Positions 18,567-26,543 of a stretch of DNA of 64,000 bases are shown one piece after another. Every line of letters starts with the position of its first letter. Position 1 is the stretch's first letter. A program made the position numbers and the translations under genes. The notes beneath the pieces are model-generated. The model was given only the letters and a program-made list of their open reading frames with translations. It did no database searches and was not told where the DNA came from. The DNA comes from Tumebacillus avium (GTDB taxonomy: Bacteria > Bacillota > Bacilli > Tumebacillales > Tumebacillaceae), in the NCBI RefSeq assembly GCF_002162355.1, contig NZ_CP021434.1, forward strand, positions 4,704,001-4,768,000, in the 5' to 3' direction.

Positions 18567-19737
18567 ACCTGGTACTTTCCGTCCCCTTCAACTGCCGTCC
18601 CGCAAACAGCACGACTGCGCCAAACAGCAGTGCGGCGAATCCGAACAGCACTCCTAAGCGGCTGCCTTGGTACAAGAGCGACCCGAGCAGCGGCCCCGCC
18701 GCCATTCCCATGTAGCGGGAAAAATTGTACACGCCGATCGCCGTCGCCCGCTCGCGGACGAAACGCTCCGACAGCAACGTCGTCTGCACCGGCAAGGACA
18801 AGCCGAGGCAGATGCCAAACAGGATCAGCGTCACGACGAGCGTCCAGAGCGACAGATGCGCCGCCAGGATAAACACCAGCACCGACACCACGTTCAGCCC
18901 GGCGGTCAGCACGAGGCTTTTGCGCGGCGGGATGCGCTCTTGAATCCGTCCGCCCAGATACGTCCCGGCGACCAGCGACAATGATAATGGAAGGAACACA
19001 ATCCCCTTCTCTTCCGCCGTCAGCCCGTAGGTATCGGTCAAGATGTCCGGCAAAAAGACCAAAAAATTATAAAACGTGTAGTACTGCACAAAACCGAGCA
19101 GCACCACCGAATGTCCCGTCGGGTCGCGCAAGATCCGGGCAAAGTCGGCAAGCCCAAAGCGCTCGCCCCCGCCCGTCTCCGGCTTCGTTTCCGGCAACAG
19201 GCGCCAGTTCAGCACCAGCATCAAAAGTCCGGTCGCAACCAGCACGAAAAAGACGCCCCGGCTGCCAAACGAACCGCCGACGAACCCGCCGATCACCGGG
19301 CCCAGCACCGGCCCCAAAGCGACCAGCATCTGAAACGTGCCCATCGCCCGCCCCCGCTCTTTGCCGGAAAACAGATCGCCGATCACCGTTGTCGCCACGA
19401 CCGACCCGGCGGCGATCCCCACCGCCTGCAAGGAGCGGAAGATCAGCAAGGTCTCGATCGAAGGGGCAAACGCGCAGCCGATCGACGCCAACGTATACAA
19501 GAAAATGCCTGGCAACAGCACATAGCGCCTGCCCTTGCGGTCGGTCAGCGGCCCGTAGACGATCTGCATCGCCGCCAGAACGATCGTGAAAATCGAAATG
19601 CTCAAGTTGACCAGAAACTGCGTCGTCGCAAAATGCCCTTGCACCTCTGGCAGAATCGGCGTGTAGATCGTCTGCGTAAACGGCCCGAGAAACGCCGCAA
19701 ACGCGACCAGATACAAGATCACACGATGTTTCACCAC
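18565..19737 (-). CDS. MFS transporter (drug-efflux type)
   Basis: 390 aa, about twelve hydrophobic segments. The MFS loop motif between helices 2 and 3 is visible (YGPLTDRKGRRYVLLPG), and a motif-C-like glycine/proline-rich helix 5 (GPVLGPVIGGFVGGSFG) marks it as a proton antiporter of the drug-efflux group. Two consecutive GTG codons (19737, 19734) follow gaaggcggg. It lies upstream of the MarR gene. Substrate unknown. Confidence 0.85.
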   Translation of the reverse strand: MVKHRVILYLVAFAAFLGPFTQTIYTPILPEVQGHFATTQFLVNLSISIFTIVLAAMQIVYGPLTDRKGRRYVLLPGIFLYTLASIGCAFAPSIETLLIFRSLQAVGIAAGSVVATTVIGDLFSGKERGRAMGTFQMLVALGPVLGPVIGGFVGGSFGSRGVFFVLVATGLLMLVLNWRLLPETKPETGGGERFGLADFARILRDPTGHSVVLLGFVQYYTFYNFLVFLPDILTDTYGLTAEEKGIVFLPLSLSLVAGTYLGGRIQERIPPRKSLVLTAGLNVVSVLVFILAAHLSLWTLVVTLILFGICLGLSLPVQTTLLSERFVRERATAIGVYNFSRYMGMAAGPLLGSLLYQGSRLGVLFGFAALLFGAVVLFAGRQLKGTESTR

Positions 19738-19775
19738 AACCCGCCTTCTTTCGCCTGCGATTCAAAACGTATAAG

Positions 19776-19803
19776 AAAACTCCCCGGCACTTCCTCCGGG
19801 GAG
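19776..19803 (-). terminator. Terminator of the AhpD-like gene
   Basis: Perfect 8-bp stem ctccccgg / ccggggag followed by TTTTC on the minus strand. Confidence 0.75.
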
Positions 19804-19810
19804 CGAAAGA

Positions 19811-20179
19811 TTAATGCTGTGTATCATTGTACACGTCAATCACGTGCTGCACCAGCGTCACGCCTTGCGACATCGCGGCCCCGCCGCCAAATGCCCCGCA
19901 GACGCCGATCGTCTCCAGCACTTCCTGATCAGTTGCACCGGTGGCCAGCGCGGCGTGCGTATGGTACATGATGCAGTACTCATCCTGCGCGTTCACCGCG
20001 ATGCCAAGCGCGATCAGGTGCTTGTTCTTCTCGGAGACAGCCCCATCCTGGAAACAGGCGGAGGTGAACTCCATGTAGGCGTGTCCGACTTCCGGCAGTT
20101 TCTCGCTAAAGTGGCCCAGCCCCATTTTGTAATCGCGAATCGAATCGATGACGTAGGAGCGGTATTCTTGTTCTTCCAT
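19811..20179 (-). CDS. Carboxymuconolactone decarboxylase/AhpD-like protein
   Basis: 122-aa all-helical AhpD-fold protein. The core motif DEYCIMYHTHAALATGAT is present. Only one cysteine of the usual CxxC pair is kept (EYC), so it is unlikely to be a classical AhpD disulfide peroxidase partner. ATG 20179 is preferred over GTG 20191 because the latter overlaps its own ribosome-binding site. It lies between two MFS genes. Role unknown. Confidence 0.75.
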   Translation of the reverse strand: MEEQEYRSYVIDSIRDYKMGLGHFSEKLPEVGHAYMEFTSACFQDGAVSEKNKHLIALGIAVNAQDEYCIMYHTHAALATGATDQEVLETIGVCGAFGGGAAMSQGVTLVQHVIDVYNDTQH

Positions 20180-20251
20180 GGATCGGCTCACCCTTTCCTC
20201 AGGATCACGAGGTTAGTGTGAGCCAAGATGCACAAGGGTATCCCACAAGGC

Positions 20252-21532
20252 TTACCCGTGCAGACCATCCACTTTACCGGCATACTCCCGCTTCGCTTCC
20301 GCTTTGCGCACAGCGAGCAGCGCGAACAGTCCGGTCAAGACCGTGCCAGTGCCGGCGATGGCAAACACGCCGCCTGTGCCGATCCACTCGGCGACCACCG
20401 CTCCCAGCGCCGGAGCGGCGAACATGGAAAGATTGGAGATCGAGTTCGCAGCGCCCGTAACCCGCCCGATGATCGCCGACGGCGTTTCTTTTTGCAGCAC
20501 ATAGCCATACGGGACGGCCGAACCCGCTCCGATAAAGCCGACGAAAAAGAACAAGGTGACCCACAGCGCCGGATGGCTGGGGATGACCTGGTAGGAGCCA
20601 AGCGCCAAGATGAGGATGCCGATCCCGGAGATCGCCCCGGTGACCGCCATCATCTGAATCGGCTTGGGACTCCAGAAGTTCCACTGCCCAACGGCCAGCG
20701 TTCCGAGCACCGTGCCGAAGCCAACCGCACCGAGGAGGACCCCGAAGTACTCCTCCGGCAGCCCAACTTCTTTCCCCCACAGCACAAGCAGTCCGTCATA
20801 GAGGAAGATCAGGAAAAAGCGCACCGCCATCAAAATGATCGCTGTCGCCAACACGCGGTTCTCCCCGATGAAGCGCAGCCCTTCTTTGAAATGCTTCCAA
20901 AAAACAGACTCGCGTTTCGCTGTGCCCGGCTCCGCTGCTTCCTCCGCCATCGCTTTTGGCATATGCGGCAGGCGCGAGATGAACATCATGGAGAACAGGA
21001 ACAGCACCGCTTCCAGAATAAACACAAACGACGGCGACGAGGCCGCGATGATGATCCCGCCAAAGACGGGCGCTGCGACTTTGGTCACGTTCAAGGACAA
21101 CTGCGACAGCGAGCTCGCCTGCAGCAGCACCTCTTCCGGCACCAACGTCCGGATCGCTCCTTGCCGCGCCGGATCAAACATCGCGGAGAACAGCTCTTTG
21201 AAAAACACCAGCGCCAGGAGCACATAGAGATTGGGCGCAACCACAAAACCCAACACGATCAGCATCCGCAGCAAGTCACAGAAGATCATCAGCCCTTTGC
21301 GCGGCAGACGGTCCGCCCACACGGCGGCAAACGGCCCGATCACCACCCACGGCAGCCCCATCACAATCGTCAGCGCTGCCAGTTCGGCCGGCCCCATGTT
21401 CCAGGTGTACGCCACCAAAATGCCGAGCGCCAGCATATCCAGCCATGTTCCAAGGTCGGAAAAAAGCTGTCCCGTGAACAGCATCCGGTAAGGACGATGC
21501 TTCAGCGGGGCGAATATCGAAGTTTTGCTCAT
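20252..21532 (-). CDS. MFS transporter (MFS_3/EntS-like)
   Basis: 426 aa with about twelve transmembrane helices. Features typical of the TMS05/EntS-like group are the N-terminal LFTGQLFSDLGTWLDMLAL and the loop WADRLPRKGLMI. ATG 21532 follows gaggcaggaggcag. The C-terminal 15 residues are charged. It is in tandem with the AhpD-like gene but separated by 72 bp. Substrate unknown; exporters of this type often carry macrolides or siderophores. Confidence 0.83.
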   Translation of the reverse strand: MSKTSIFAPLKHRPYRMLFTGQLFSDLGTWLDMLALGILVAYTWNMGPAELAALTIVMGLPWVVIGPFAAVWADRLPRKGLMIFCDLLRMLIVLGFVVAPNLYVLLALVFFKELFSAMFDPARQGAIRTLVPEEVLLQASSLSQLSLNVTKVAAPVFGGIIIAASSPSFVFILEAVLFLFSMMFISRLPHMPKAMAEEAAEPGTAKRESVFWKHFKEGLRFIGENRVLATAIILMAVRFFLIFLYDGLLVLWGKEVGLPEEYFGVLLGAVGFGTVLGTLAVGQWNFWSPKPIQMMAVTGAISGIGILILALGSYQVIPSHPALWVTLFFFVGFIGAGSAVPYGYVLQKETPSAIIGRVTGAANSISNLSMFAAPALGAVVAEWIGTGGVFAIAGTGTVLTGLFALLAVRKAEAKREYAGKVDGLHG

Positions 21533-21598
21533 ACGCTGCCTCCTGCCTCTATCTATTAGTAACCAGCGTACACGCCATTGATAGAATTCGTCAACAAT

Positions 21599-22666
21599 TT
21601 AAAACGCGGACTGGAGTTCTGCGATCACCTGTTGCGGTGTGAGCGACGACGGCAGCGGAGTCCCTTCTGCGCTGATGAACGACAGCACCACCGGGTAATT
21701 GCGCCCTTTGATCGTCGAGAACGGGGACAGCTCCTTGACCAGCGTCCACACGCCCGCCCCCTGCTCCAGCTTCTGCAGCCGCTCTACAGCCGCTTCCAGC
21801 GCCGGATGCCCATAGTAGTAGCCGTTGGTGCTGCCGGTAAACTCGAAGCCCGGCGCACGCCATCTCTGCTCCGTGTCGGCCCACATATAGCCCGGATACC
21901 AGAGGTCGTAATAATGCCCGTCTGCCGCTTCAGCCGAAACGAGATGCACCGCGTCCGGGTCGAATTGGCAGCGCACCGCCGGCTGCAGCCAGACCGTATC
22001 GGAGAGCTGCTCGTTGAAGCTTGGCACCCGGAGCGCTTTTTGCAGATCCTGATCGACGAGCGCTTGGGGCAGATGGTAGTGCACCAGCCGCTCCGAGATC
22101 GGCGTGCGCTTGATCTCGCCCGTTTCGACGCGGGCGAGCGATGTTTGCAACGCCGCCAGTCCCGCTGCCGTTTCAAGGGCTTCCTCCGGCCGCTCGATCA
22201 GTTGAAACACTTTTTCAAAACAGCGTTCGTAGATGTCGCGAATGTCCTCCTGATCCGCACGCAGCTGATCCATAAACATCGTCAGGCCTTGAAACAAAAT
22301 CTGCGCCGGACGCTCCCCATAGCCCCAGAAGTCACCCATCTCCGCCGCCCGCACGATCGTCTTGCGGTGGCGGAGCGCAAACTCCGCATGCACCAGCACA
22401 AACACCGCCAGCACGCCGTCCGCGTCGAGGTGGTTGTTGATCGCCAGGTCCCAGCCCGCCGTCGACTGATCGGCGACAAAGTTCATGCAGATCTCCGTCG
22501 ACGTATCCGCCCGGTACTGCGCAGGCGTGCGGTTCGGAATCCAATGGCTCAGCTCCAAGTCCACCCCTTCACGAAACGTCTTGTCGGCCGACCCGTCGGC
22601 AAAAATCGTCTTGTTGCTCGACGGACGCTCCGTCTTGCTCCCGATGATAAAAAAGTTTGGAATCAC
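21599..22666 (-). CDS. Uncharacterised conserved protein (DUF6687-like)
   Basis: 355 aa, no signal peptide or membrane helix. Notable motifs are the Asn/His/Asp cluster NNHLDADGVLAVF (about residues 82-94), reminiscent of DHH-type hydrolases but without a full DHH motif, and LSHWIPNRTP near residue 40. It may belong to the family catalogued as DUF6687; this is recollection, not a search. GTG start at 22666 follows gggaggg, with its own strong promoter. I cannot assign a function. Confidence 0.6.
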   Translation of the reverse strand: MIPNFFIIGSKTERPSSNKTIFADGSADKTFREGVDLELSHWIPNRTPAQYRADTSTEICMNFVADQSTAGWDLAINNHLDADGVLAVFVLVHAEFALRHRKTIVRAAEMGDFWGYGERPAQILFQGLTMFMDQLRADQEDIRDIYERCFEKVFQLIERPEEALETAAGLAALQTSLARVETGEIKRTPISERLVHYHLPQALVDQDLQKALRVPSFNEQLSDTVWLQPAVRCQFDPDAVHLVSAEAADGHYYDLWYPGYMWADTEQRWRAPGFEFTGSTNGYYYGHPALEAAVERLQKLEQGAGVWTLVKELSPFSTIKGRNYPVVLSFISAEGTPLPSSLTPQQVIAELQSAF

Positions 22667-22698
22667 CTTGATCCCCTCCCTGAATTTTCCTTGGTTTC

Positions 22699-22727
22699 AT
22701 TATACAACCCACTTCCGATACATACAA
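22699..22727 (-). promoter_or_regulatory. Promoter of the DUF6687-like gene
   Basis: Minus strand TTGTAT (22722-22727), 17-bp spacer, TATAAT (22699-22704). An inverted repeat ATACAA-N7-TTGTAT (22722-22740) overlaps the -35 box and may be an operator. Confidence 0.6.
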
Positions 22728-22751
22728 TACTTATTTGTATAAAAAGTAAAC

Positions 22752-22781
22752 AAAAAAATCCCCGCCTCAGAGAAGGCGGGG
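22752..22781 (-). terminator. Terminator of the histidine phosphatase-NUDIX-hydrolase operon
   Basis: Stem ccccgcct / aggcgggg followed by TTTTTTTG on the minus strand, overlapping the stop codon of the hydrolase. Confidence 0.85.
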
Positions 22782-23681
22782 TCTGTGTGCCTGCAAAAAA
22801 GCGATCACCGTTTCGGCGTAACGCTCCGGCTCTTCAAAACGCGGGGCATGTGCGCTGTCCGCAAAACATTCCACGCGGGCATGCGGCACCGCGCGAACAA
22901 ATGGATCGAGCTGCTCGGCGCTGAGCACCCGGTCGTATTTTCCATACAGGAGCAAAGTTGGCTGCACGATCTGCGGCAACAGGGGCAAGAGCGACCGAAA
23001 CACGCGCCCTTCGGCCAGCAGCCGCGCTTCCACGTCCAGTCCGCGCTCCCAGAGGTCGGGGGACAGGAACGATTCGGCGCGCAGGCGGTCATAGTGGTTT
23101 TTGTCCGGGTGTTGCAGGTAGAGGGCATGTGCACGCTTCCCGAGCAGCTTCAGCGCATCCTGACAGCCCGCCCACGCGATGTGGAGGTCAGGCTCCCCGA
23201 TCAGTTCGCGGCACTTCACCGCCTCGTGATACTTGCCCCACTTTTCCAGCTCCAGCGCCGCGCCCTGCAGAAGCGACCGGGCCGTCAGACCCAGGTCAAA
23301 GGTCGGGCACTCCAGCAGCAGGCACTCCACCCGCTCCGGGTATGTTGCCGCATACAGCGTGGCCAGCCAACCGCCAAACGCATGGCCGAGCACCGACCAG
23401 CGTTCCAGTCCCAAACGGCAGCGCAAGTCCTCGATGTCCTGCAACAGATCCTGCAAGCCAAACGGCTCGCCGGACAGCAAAGCATCGGAACGCAGCACGC
23501 CGCGCCGGTCGGGCGCGATCAGCCAGACCCCTTGCGACAAGCGCTCCCCCTGGTCGTGCACAAAATCATACGAGCCCGCGCCGCCAAGGCCCCCGTGCAG
23601 ATACAAAAGCGGCGGCGCGTCAAGCGGTCCAACCATCTCCACGTAAATGCCTTTTCCGCGTAGTTGAACCTTGTCGTTCAT
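22767..23681 (-). CDS. Alpha/beta-hydrolase
   Basis: 304 aa with an alpha/beta-hydrolase fold. The oxyanion region LYLHGGLGGAG is near residue 27. The nucleophile-elbow position reads GHAFGG, with Ala where Ser is normal (GxSxG). The C-terminal DSAHAPRFEEPERY supplies the histidine. The missing elbow serine makes it an unusual or inactive member, unless another nucleophile is used. It is the last gene of a three-gene unit, 3 nt after the NUDIX gene. Confidence 0.7.
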   Translation of the reverse strand: MNDKVQLRGKGIYVEMVGPLDAPPLLYLHGGLGGAGSYDFVHDQGERLSQGVWLIAPDRRGVLRSDALLSGEPFGLQDLLQDIEDLRCRLGLERWSVLGHAFGGWLATLYAATYPERVECLLLECPTFDLGLTARSLLQGAALELEKWGKYHEAVKCRELIGEPDLHIAWAGCQDALKLLGKRAHALYLQHPDKNHYDRLRAESFLSPDLWERGLDVEARLLAEGRVFRSLLPLLPQIVQPTLLLYGKYDRVLSAEQLDPFVRAVPHARVECFADSAHAPRFEEPERYAETVIAFLQAHRPRLL

Positions 23682-23684
23682 CGA

Positions 23685-24125
23685 TCATTCCTCCCGGTCG
23701 AATCCTACGCTGTCAAACCAGACGCCCTGCCGGTAATTGTGCAAGGCTCTTCGCACATATGGAATGATATTGTCCGGCAAGTCGTCCCATGCAAACCAGC
23801 GCAAGTCGTCACACTTGTCGGGCTCCATGTTGCAGATCTCGCCCGACCAGCGTTCCACCGCGACAAAAAAGTCGACCCGTTCATCGTTCGACAGGCGGTG
23901 CATCACGCCGACCACCTGTACGTCACCTGCCAAGATCTCCACGCCCGCTTCTTCCCGGGCCTCGCGAATCGCCGCGCTCGTCACCTCTTCGTTGCCGTCG
24001 ATATGTCCCGCGACCACGCTGTAGTTGCCGTCCTCGTACCCGGTGTTGGCACGCCGCAACAGCAGCACCTGCCCTTCGCGCACGAAAAAGATATGTACCG
24101 CCGGAATCAATGTGAAACGCTGCAT
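23685..24125 (-). CDS. NUDIX hydrolase
   Basis: 146 aa. A complete Nudix box G-x5-E-x7-REAREEAG is visible within GHIDGNEEVTSAAIREAREE (about residues 38-57). ATG 24125 is chosen because gcgggggtt precedes it and the domain begins there; it lies inside the end of the preceding phosphatase gene (19-nt overlap), indicating co-translation. Substrate unknown; family members cleave nucleoside diphosphates linked to another moiety. Confidence 0.87.
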   Translation of the reverse strand: MQRFTLIPAVHIFFVREGQVLLLRRANTGYEDGNYSVVAGHIDGNEEVTSAAIREAREEAGVEILAGDVQVVGVMHRLSNDERVDFFVAVERWSGEICNMEPDKCDDLRWFAWDDLPDNIIPYVRRALHNYRQGVWFDSVGFDREE

Positions 24126-24676
24126 AAGAACCCCCGCTCCACCCGCCAAGTCCCGGTGTCGATCACCGAGAGATCGGGCAATTTGATCGAACGCCACTCC
24201 TCAGGTCCCAGACGGCGGCCCAGCAGATAGGAATACAGCACCGTCAAGATCCGCCCATGCGAGACGATCGCCACATCTTTCCCGTCCGCCTGCGCCACGA
24301 TGTCCTGGATGGCCTGCACAATACGCGCTTGGGCCTCCACATACGGTTCAAACGCCGGATCATCCTGCCCGCCTTGAAAATAAGCCCCAACACGCGCCTG
24401 AAATTCCTCAGCAGTCAGATAACCGGCCGCAAATGCCAGTTCACGCAGATCTTCATGCTGCTTCATCGTAAGCCCGGCGTGCTCCGCGATTGCCCGGGCC
24501 GTGCCGATCGCTTTCGGCTCCGGGGAATGCCAGATCTCGCGCACGCCCTGCCAGGACTCCCGTTTGGCCAGCTCCCGCGCCGACTGTACGCCTTCCGAAG
24601 ACAGCGCCCACTCAGGGGACGGCAGCGCCGGTTCGATCAGCACTTGGGCATGGCGCACTACGTATAACTTGCTCAT
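24107..24676 (-). CDS. Histidine phosphatase superfamily protein
   Basis: 189 aa of the phosphoglycerate-mutase-like fold. Catalytic motif VVRHAQ at residues 6-11 (RHA in place of RHG), an acidic residue region ELAFAAGY, and a second histidine in IVSHGRI. Start ATG 24676 lies 12 nt behind gaggagtg. First gene of the operon with NUDIX and alpha/beta-hydrolase genes. A small-molecule phosphatase is likely; the substrate is not evident. Confidence 0.8.
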   Translation of the reverse strand: MSKLYVVRHAQVLIEPALPSPEWALSSEGVQSARELAKRESWQGVREIWHSPEPKAIGTARAIAEHAGLTMKQHEDLRELAFAAGYLTAEEFQARVGAYFQGGQDDPAFEPYVEAQARIVQAIQDIVAQADGKDVAIVSHGRILTVLYSYLLGRRLGPEEWRSIKLPDLSVIDTGTWRVERGFLCSVSH

Positions 24677-24716
24677 AACTTCACTCCTCTTGCCCTACCA
24701 CTTCTCCGCAACAAAC

Positions 24717-24747
24717 AAAAGACCCTGCTCCTCAAGCGGAGCAGGGC
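24717..24747 (-). terminator. Terminator of gerE
   Basis: Stem ccctgctcc / ggagcaggg followed by TCTTTTG on the minus strand, 25 bp behind gerE. Confidence 0.8.
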
Positions 24748-24771
24748 TTCAACAAAGCTTCCAGGAGAGCG

Positions 24772-24999
24772 TCAGATTTGCAGTTCTCCGAGTCGTACCA
24801 ACTCAACCACCGCTTGCGAACGACCTTTGACGTTGAGCTTTTTCATCACGTTGGAGATGTGATTGCGTACTGTCTTCTCGCTGATGAACAGCTTCTCGGC
24901 GATGTCTTTTGTGGTTTTGTCCTGTACCAGCAGTTCAAATACTTCACGCTCACGGGTGGTAAGTAGGGATTTTCCTCGTGCGTCCTTGCCGGCTGTCAC
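24772..24999 (-). CDS. gerE: Late mother-cell regulator GerE
   Basis: 75-aa stand-alone LuxR/FixJ-type DNA-binding protein. The whole protein is one helix-turn-helix domain (LTTREREVFELLVQDKTTKD, then KTVRNHISNVMKKL). GerE in Bacillus activates or represses spore-coat genes together with sigma-K in the mother cell. Length and position near sdhCAB agree with B. subtilis gerE. GTG start follows ggaggga. Confidence 0.95.
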   Translation of the reverse strand: MTAGKDARGKSLLTTREREVFELLVQDKTTKDIAEKLFISEKTVRNHISNVMKKLNVKGRSQAVVELVRLGELQI

Positions 25000-25140
25000 T
25001 CTCGATCCCTCCTTGCTCGGGTCATGAATACAAGGTCTAGGGATTTGGGTCAGGTGCTGTACACAGCCCTCTAAGAGGTTGGTGTAGTGTCTCGAACTAT
25101 CCTATACAAATCAGGGCGGATTGGTGAAACAAACCGCCTG

Positions 25141-25599
25141 CTATGCGATCAATAATTTGATTTCCATAATGCCAAGCTCTTGCAGTTCCAGCGGAACCAT
25201 ATACGCGATCTCCTGCATCGGCTGCACAAGCGACTCGCCCATCTGCACTTGCGGCGGGGTGATGTCGATCGACATGCCGTTGTTAGAGAGCTGGATGCAG
25301 GCGTTCCCGCTGATCATATTCGCCAGCTCCGCGACGGCGCTTTGGCTCAACTCGTCAAATTGGCTCAATTCGAAGCCGCCCATCATCGCCGAAGCGATCT
25401 TCAGCGCCATCTCCGGCGCCAATCCGAAAGCAACTTGTCCATCAACATCGCCTTTTAAGTCGATGCGAATCCATACGTGATGCTGATGCAGGTCTGGGGC
25501 TGCGGTCTCGACCGTTCCCGGCGTCAGCGCAACAGCGGTCATCATTTGCAATACCTGCTGTGCAGATTCCAGAAATGGCACAATAATCTGTCCGTGCAT
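25141..25599 (-). CDS. CheX-like chemotaxis phosphatase domain protein
   Basis: 152 aa. The CheC/CheX/FliY phosphatase helix signature S-x3-E-x2-N is visible in SAVAELANMISGNA (about residues 88-101), and the protein has the single-motif layout of CheX. CheX removes phosphate from CheY-P. ATG 25599 follows aaggggaga; the open frame extends 36 codons further without support. No chemotaxis or flagellar gene is nearby; it lies alone between gerE and sdhB. Confidence 0.75.
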   Translation of the reverse strand: MHGQIIVPFLESAQQVLQMMTAVALTPGTVETAAPDLHQHHVWIRIDLKGDVDGQVAFGLAPEMALKIASAMMGGFELSQFDELSQSAVAELANMISGNACIQLSNNGMSIDITPPQVQMGESLVQPMQEIAYMVPLELQELGIMEIKLLIA

Positions 25600-25727
25600 G
25601 AAACAATCTCCCCTTTTATGTGGTGGGCTATGGCTTACTTTGCTTTCGCTCCGAATTTTAACTTCTCTAATTTTTATTATTATAAACTGTAAGACCTCTT
25701 TCGACAATCCCTGACTGCTTTAATGAC

Positions 25728-25756
25728 AAAAAAAGACCACCCCGAAGGGTGGTCTT
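25728..25756 (-). terminator. Terminator of sdhCAB
   Basis: Perfect stem aagaccaccc / gggtggtctt with a four-base loop, followed by TTTTTTT on the minus strand. Confidence 0.9.
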
Positions 25757-25767
25757 GAGGCGTAAAA

Positions 25768-26517
25768 TTAGCGCTTCAGCCAAGACGAGATGGCGTGGCG
25801 GTTGACCGCACCGTTCATCGCTGCGATCGACGTAGTCAACGGAATGCCTTTCGGGCATACCTGTACGCAGTTTTGCGAGTTGCCGCACTCATGAATCCCG
25901 CCGCTGCCCATCAGAGCTTCCAGACGGTCTTCTTTGTGCATTTCGCCGGTCGGATGCGTGTTGAACAGGCGAACCTGCGAGATCGCAAACGGACCGATGA
26001 AGGAGGTGCGCTCGTTGACGTTCGGGCACGCCTCAACGCACGCGCCGCAAGTGAAGCACTTGGACAGCTCGTACGCCCATTGGCGGTCGCGTTCTGCCAT
26101 GCGCGGGCCCGGACCAAGGTCGTAAGTGCCGTCGATCGGCACCCATGCTTTGACTTTTTGCAGGGCTTTGAACATCCGGCTTCTGTCGATGACCAGGTCG
26201 CGGACGACCGGGAACGTGCGCGCCGGCTTCAGGCGGATCGGCTGCTCAAGCTGGTCGACCAGCGCGGAGCACGCTTGGCGCGGCTTGCCGTTGATGACCA
26301 TCATGCACGCGCCGCAGATCTCTTCCAGACAGTTCGATTCCCAAGCGACCGGAGCGGACTGCTTCCCTTGGGTATCCACCGGGTTGCGCTGGATCTCCAT
26401 CAGGATCGCGATCACGTTCATGTTCGGACGGTACGGGACGCGGAACTCCTGCGTATACGGCTGGCTGTCCGCACGGTCTTGACGTTCGATGATGACTTGA
26501 ATTTCTTTTTGGCTCAT
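25768..26517 (-). CDS. sdhB: Succinate dehydrogenase iron-sulfur subunit
   Basis: 249 aa. Electron-transfer subunit of complex II. Cysteines for the three clusters are visible: the 2Fe-2S set in NCLEEICGACMM with a later Cys, the 4Fe-4S set CFTCGACVEACP, and the 3Fe-4S set with CGNSQNCVQVCP. Third gene of sdhCAB, 26 nt behind sdhA, start ATG 26517. Confidence 0.97.
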   Translation of the reverse strand: MSQKEIQVIIERQDRADSQPYTQEFRVPYRPNMNVIAILMEIQRNPVDTQGKQSAPVAWESNCLEEICGACMMVINGKPRQACSALVDQLEQPIRLKPARTFPVVRDLVIDRSRMFKALQKVKAWVPIDGTYDLGPGPRMAERDRQWAYELSKCFTCGACVEACPNVNERTSFIGPFAISQVRLFNTHPTGEMHKEDRLEALMGSGGIHECGNSQNCVQVCPKGIPLTTSIAAMNGAVNRHAISSWLKR

Positions 26518-26543
26518 GCGAGTCTCCCCCTTTCGTCGCAGTC

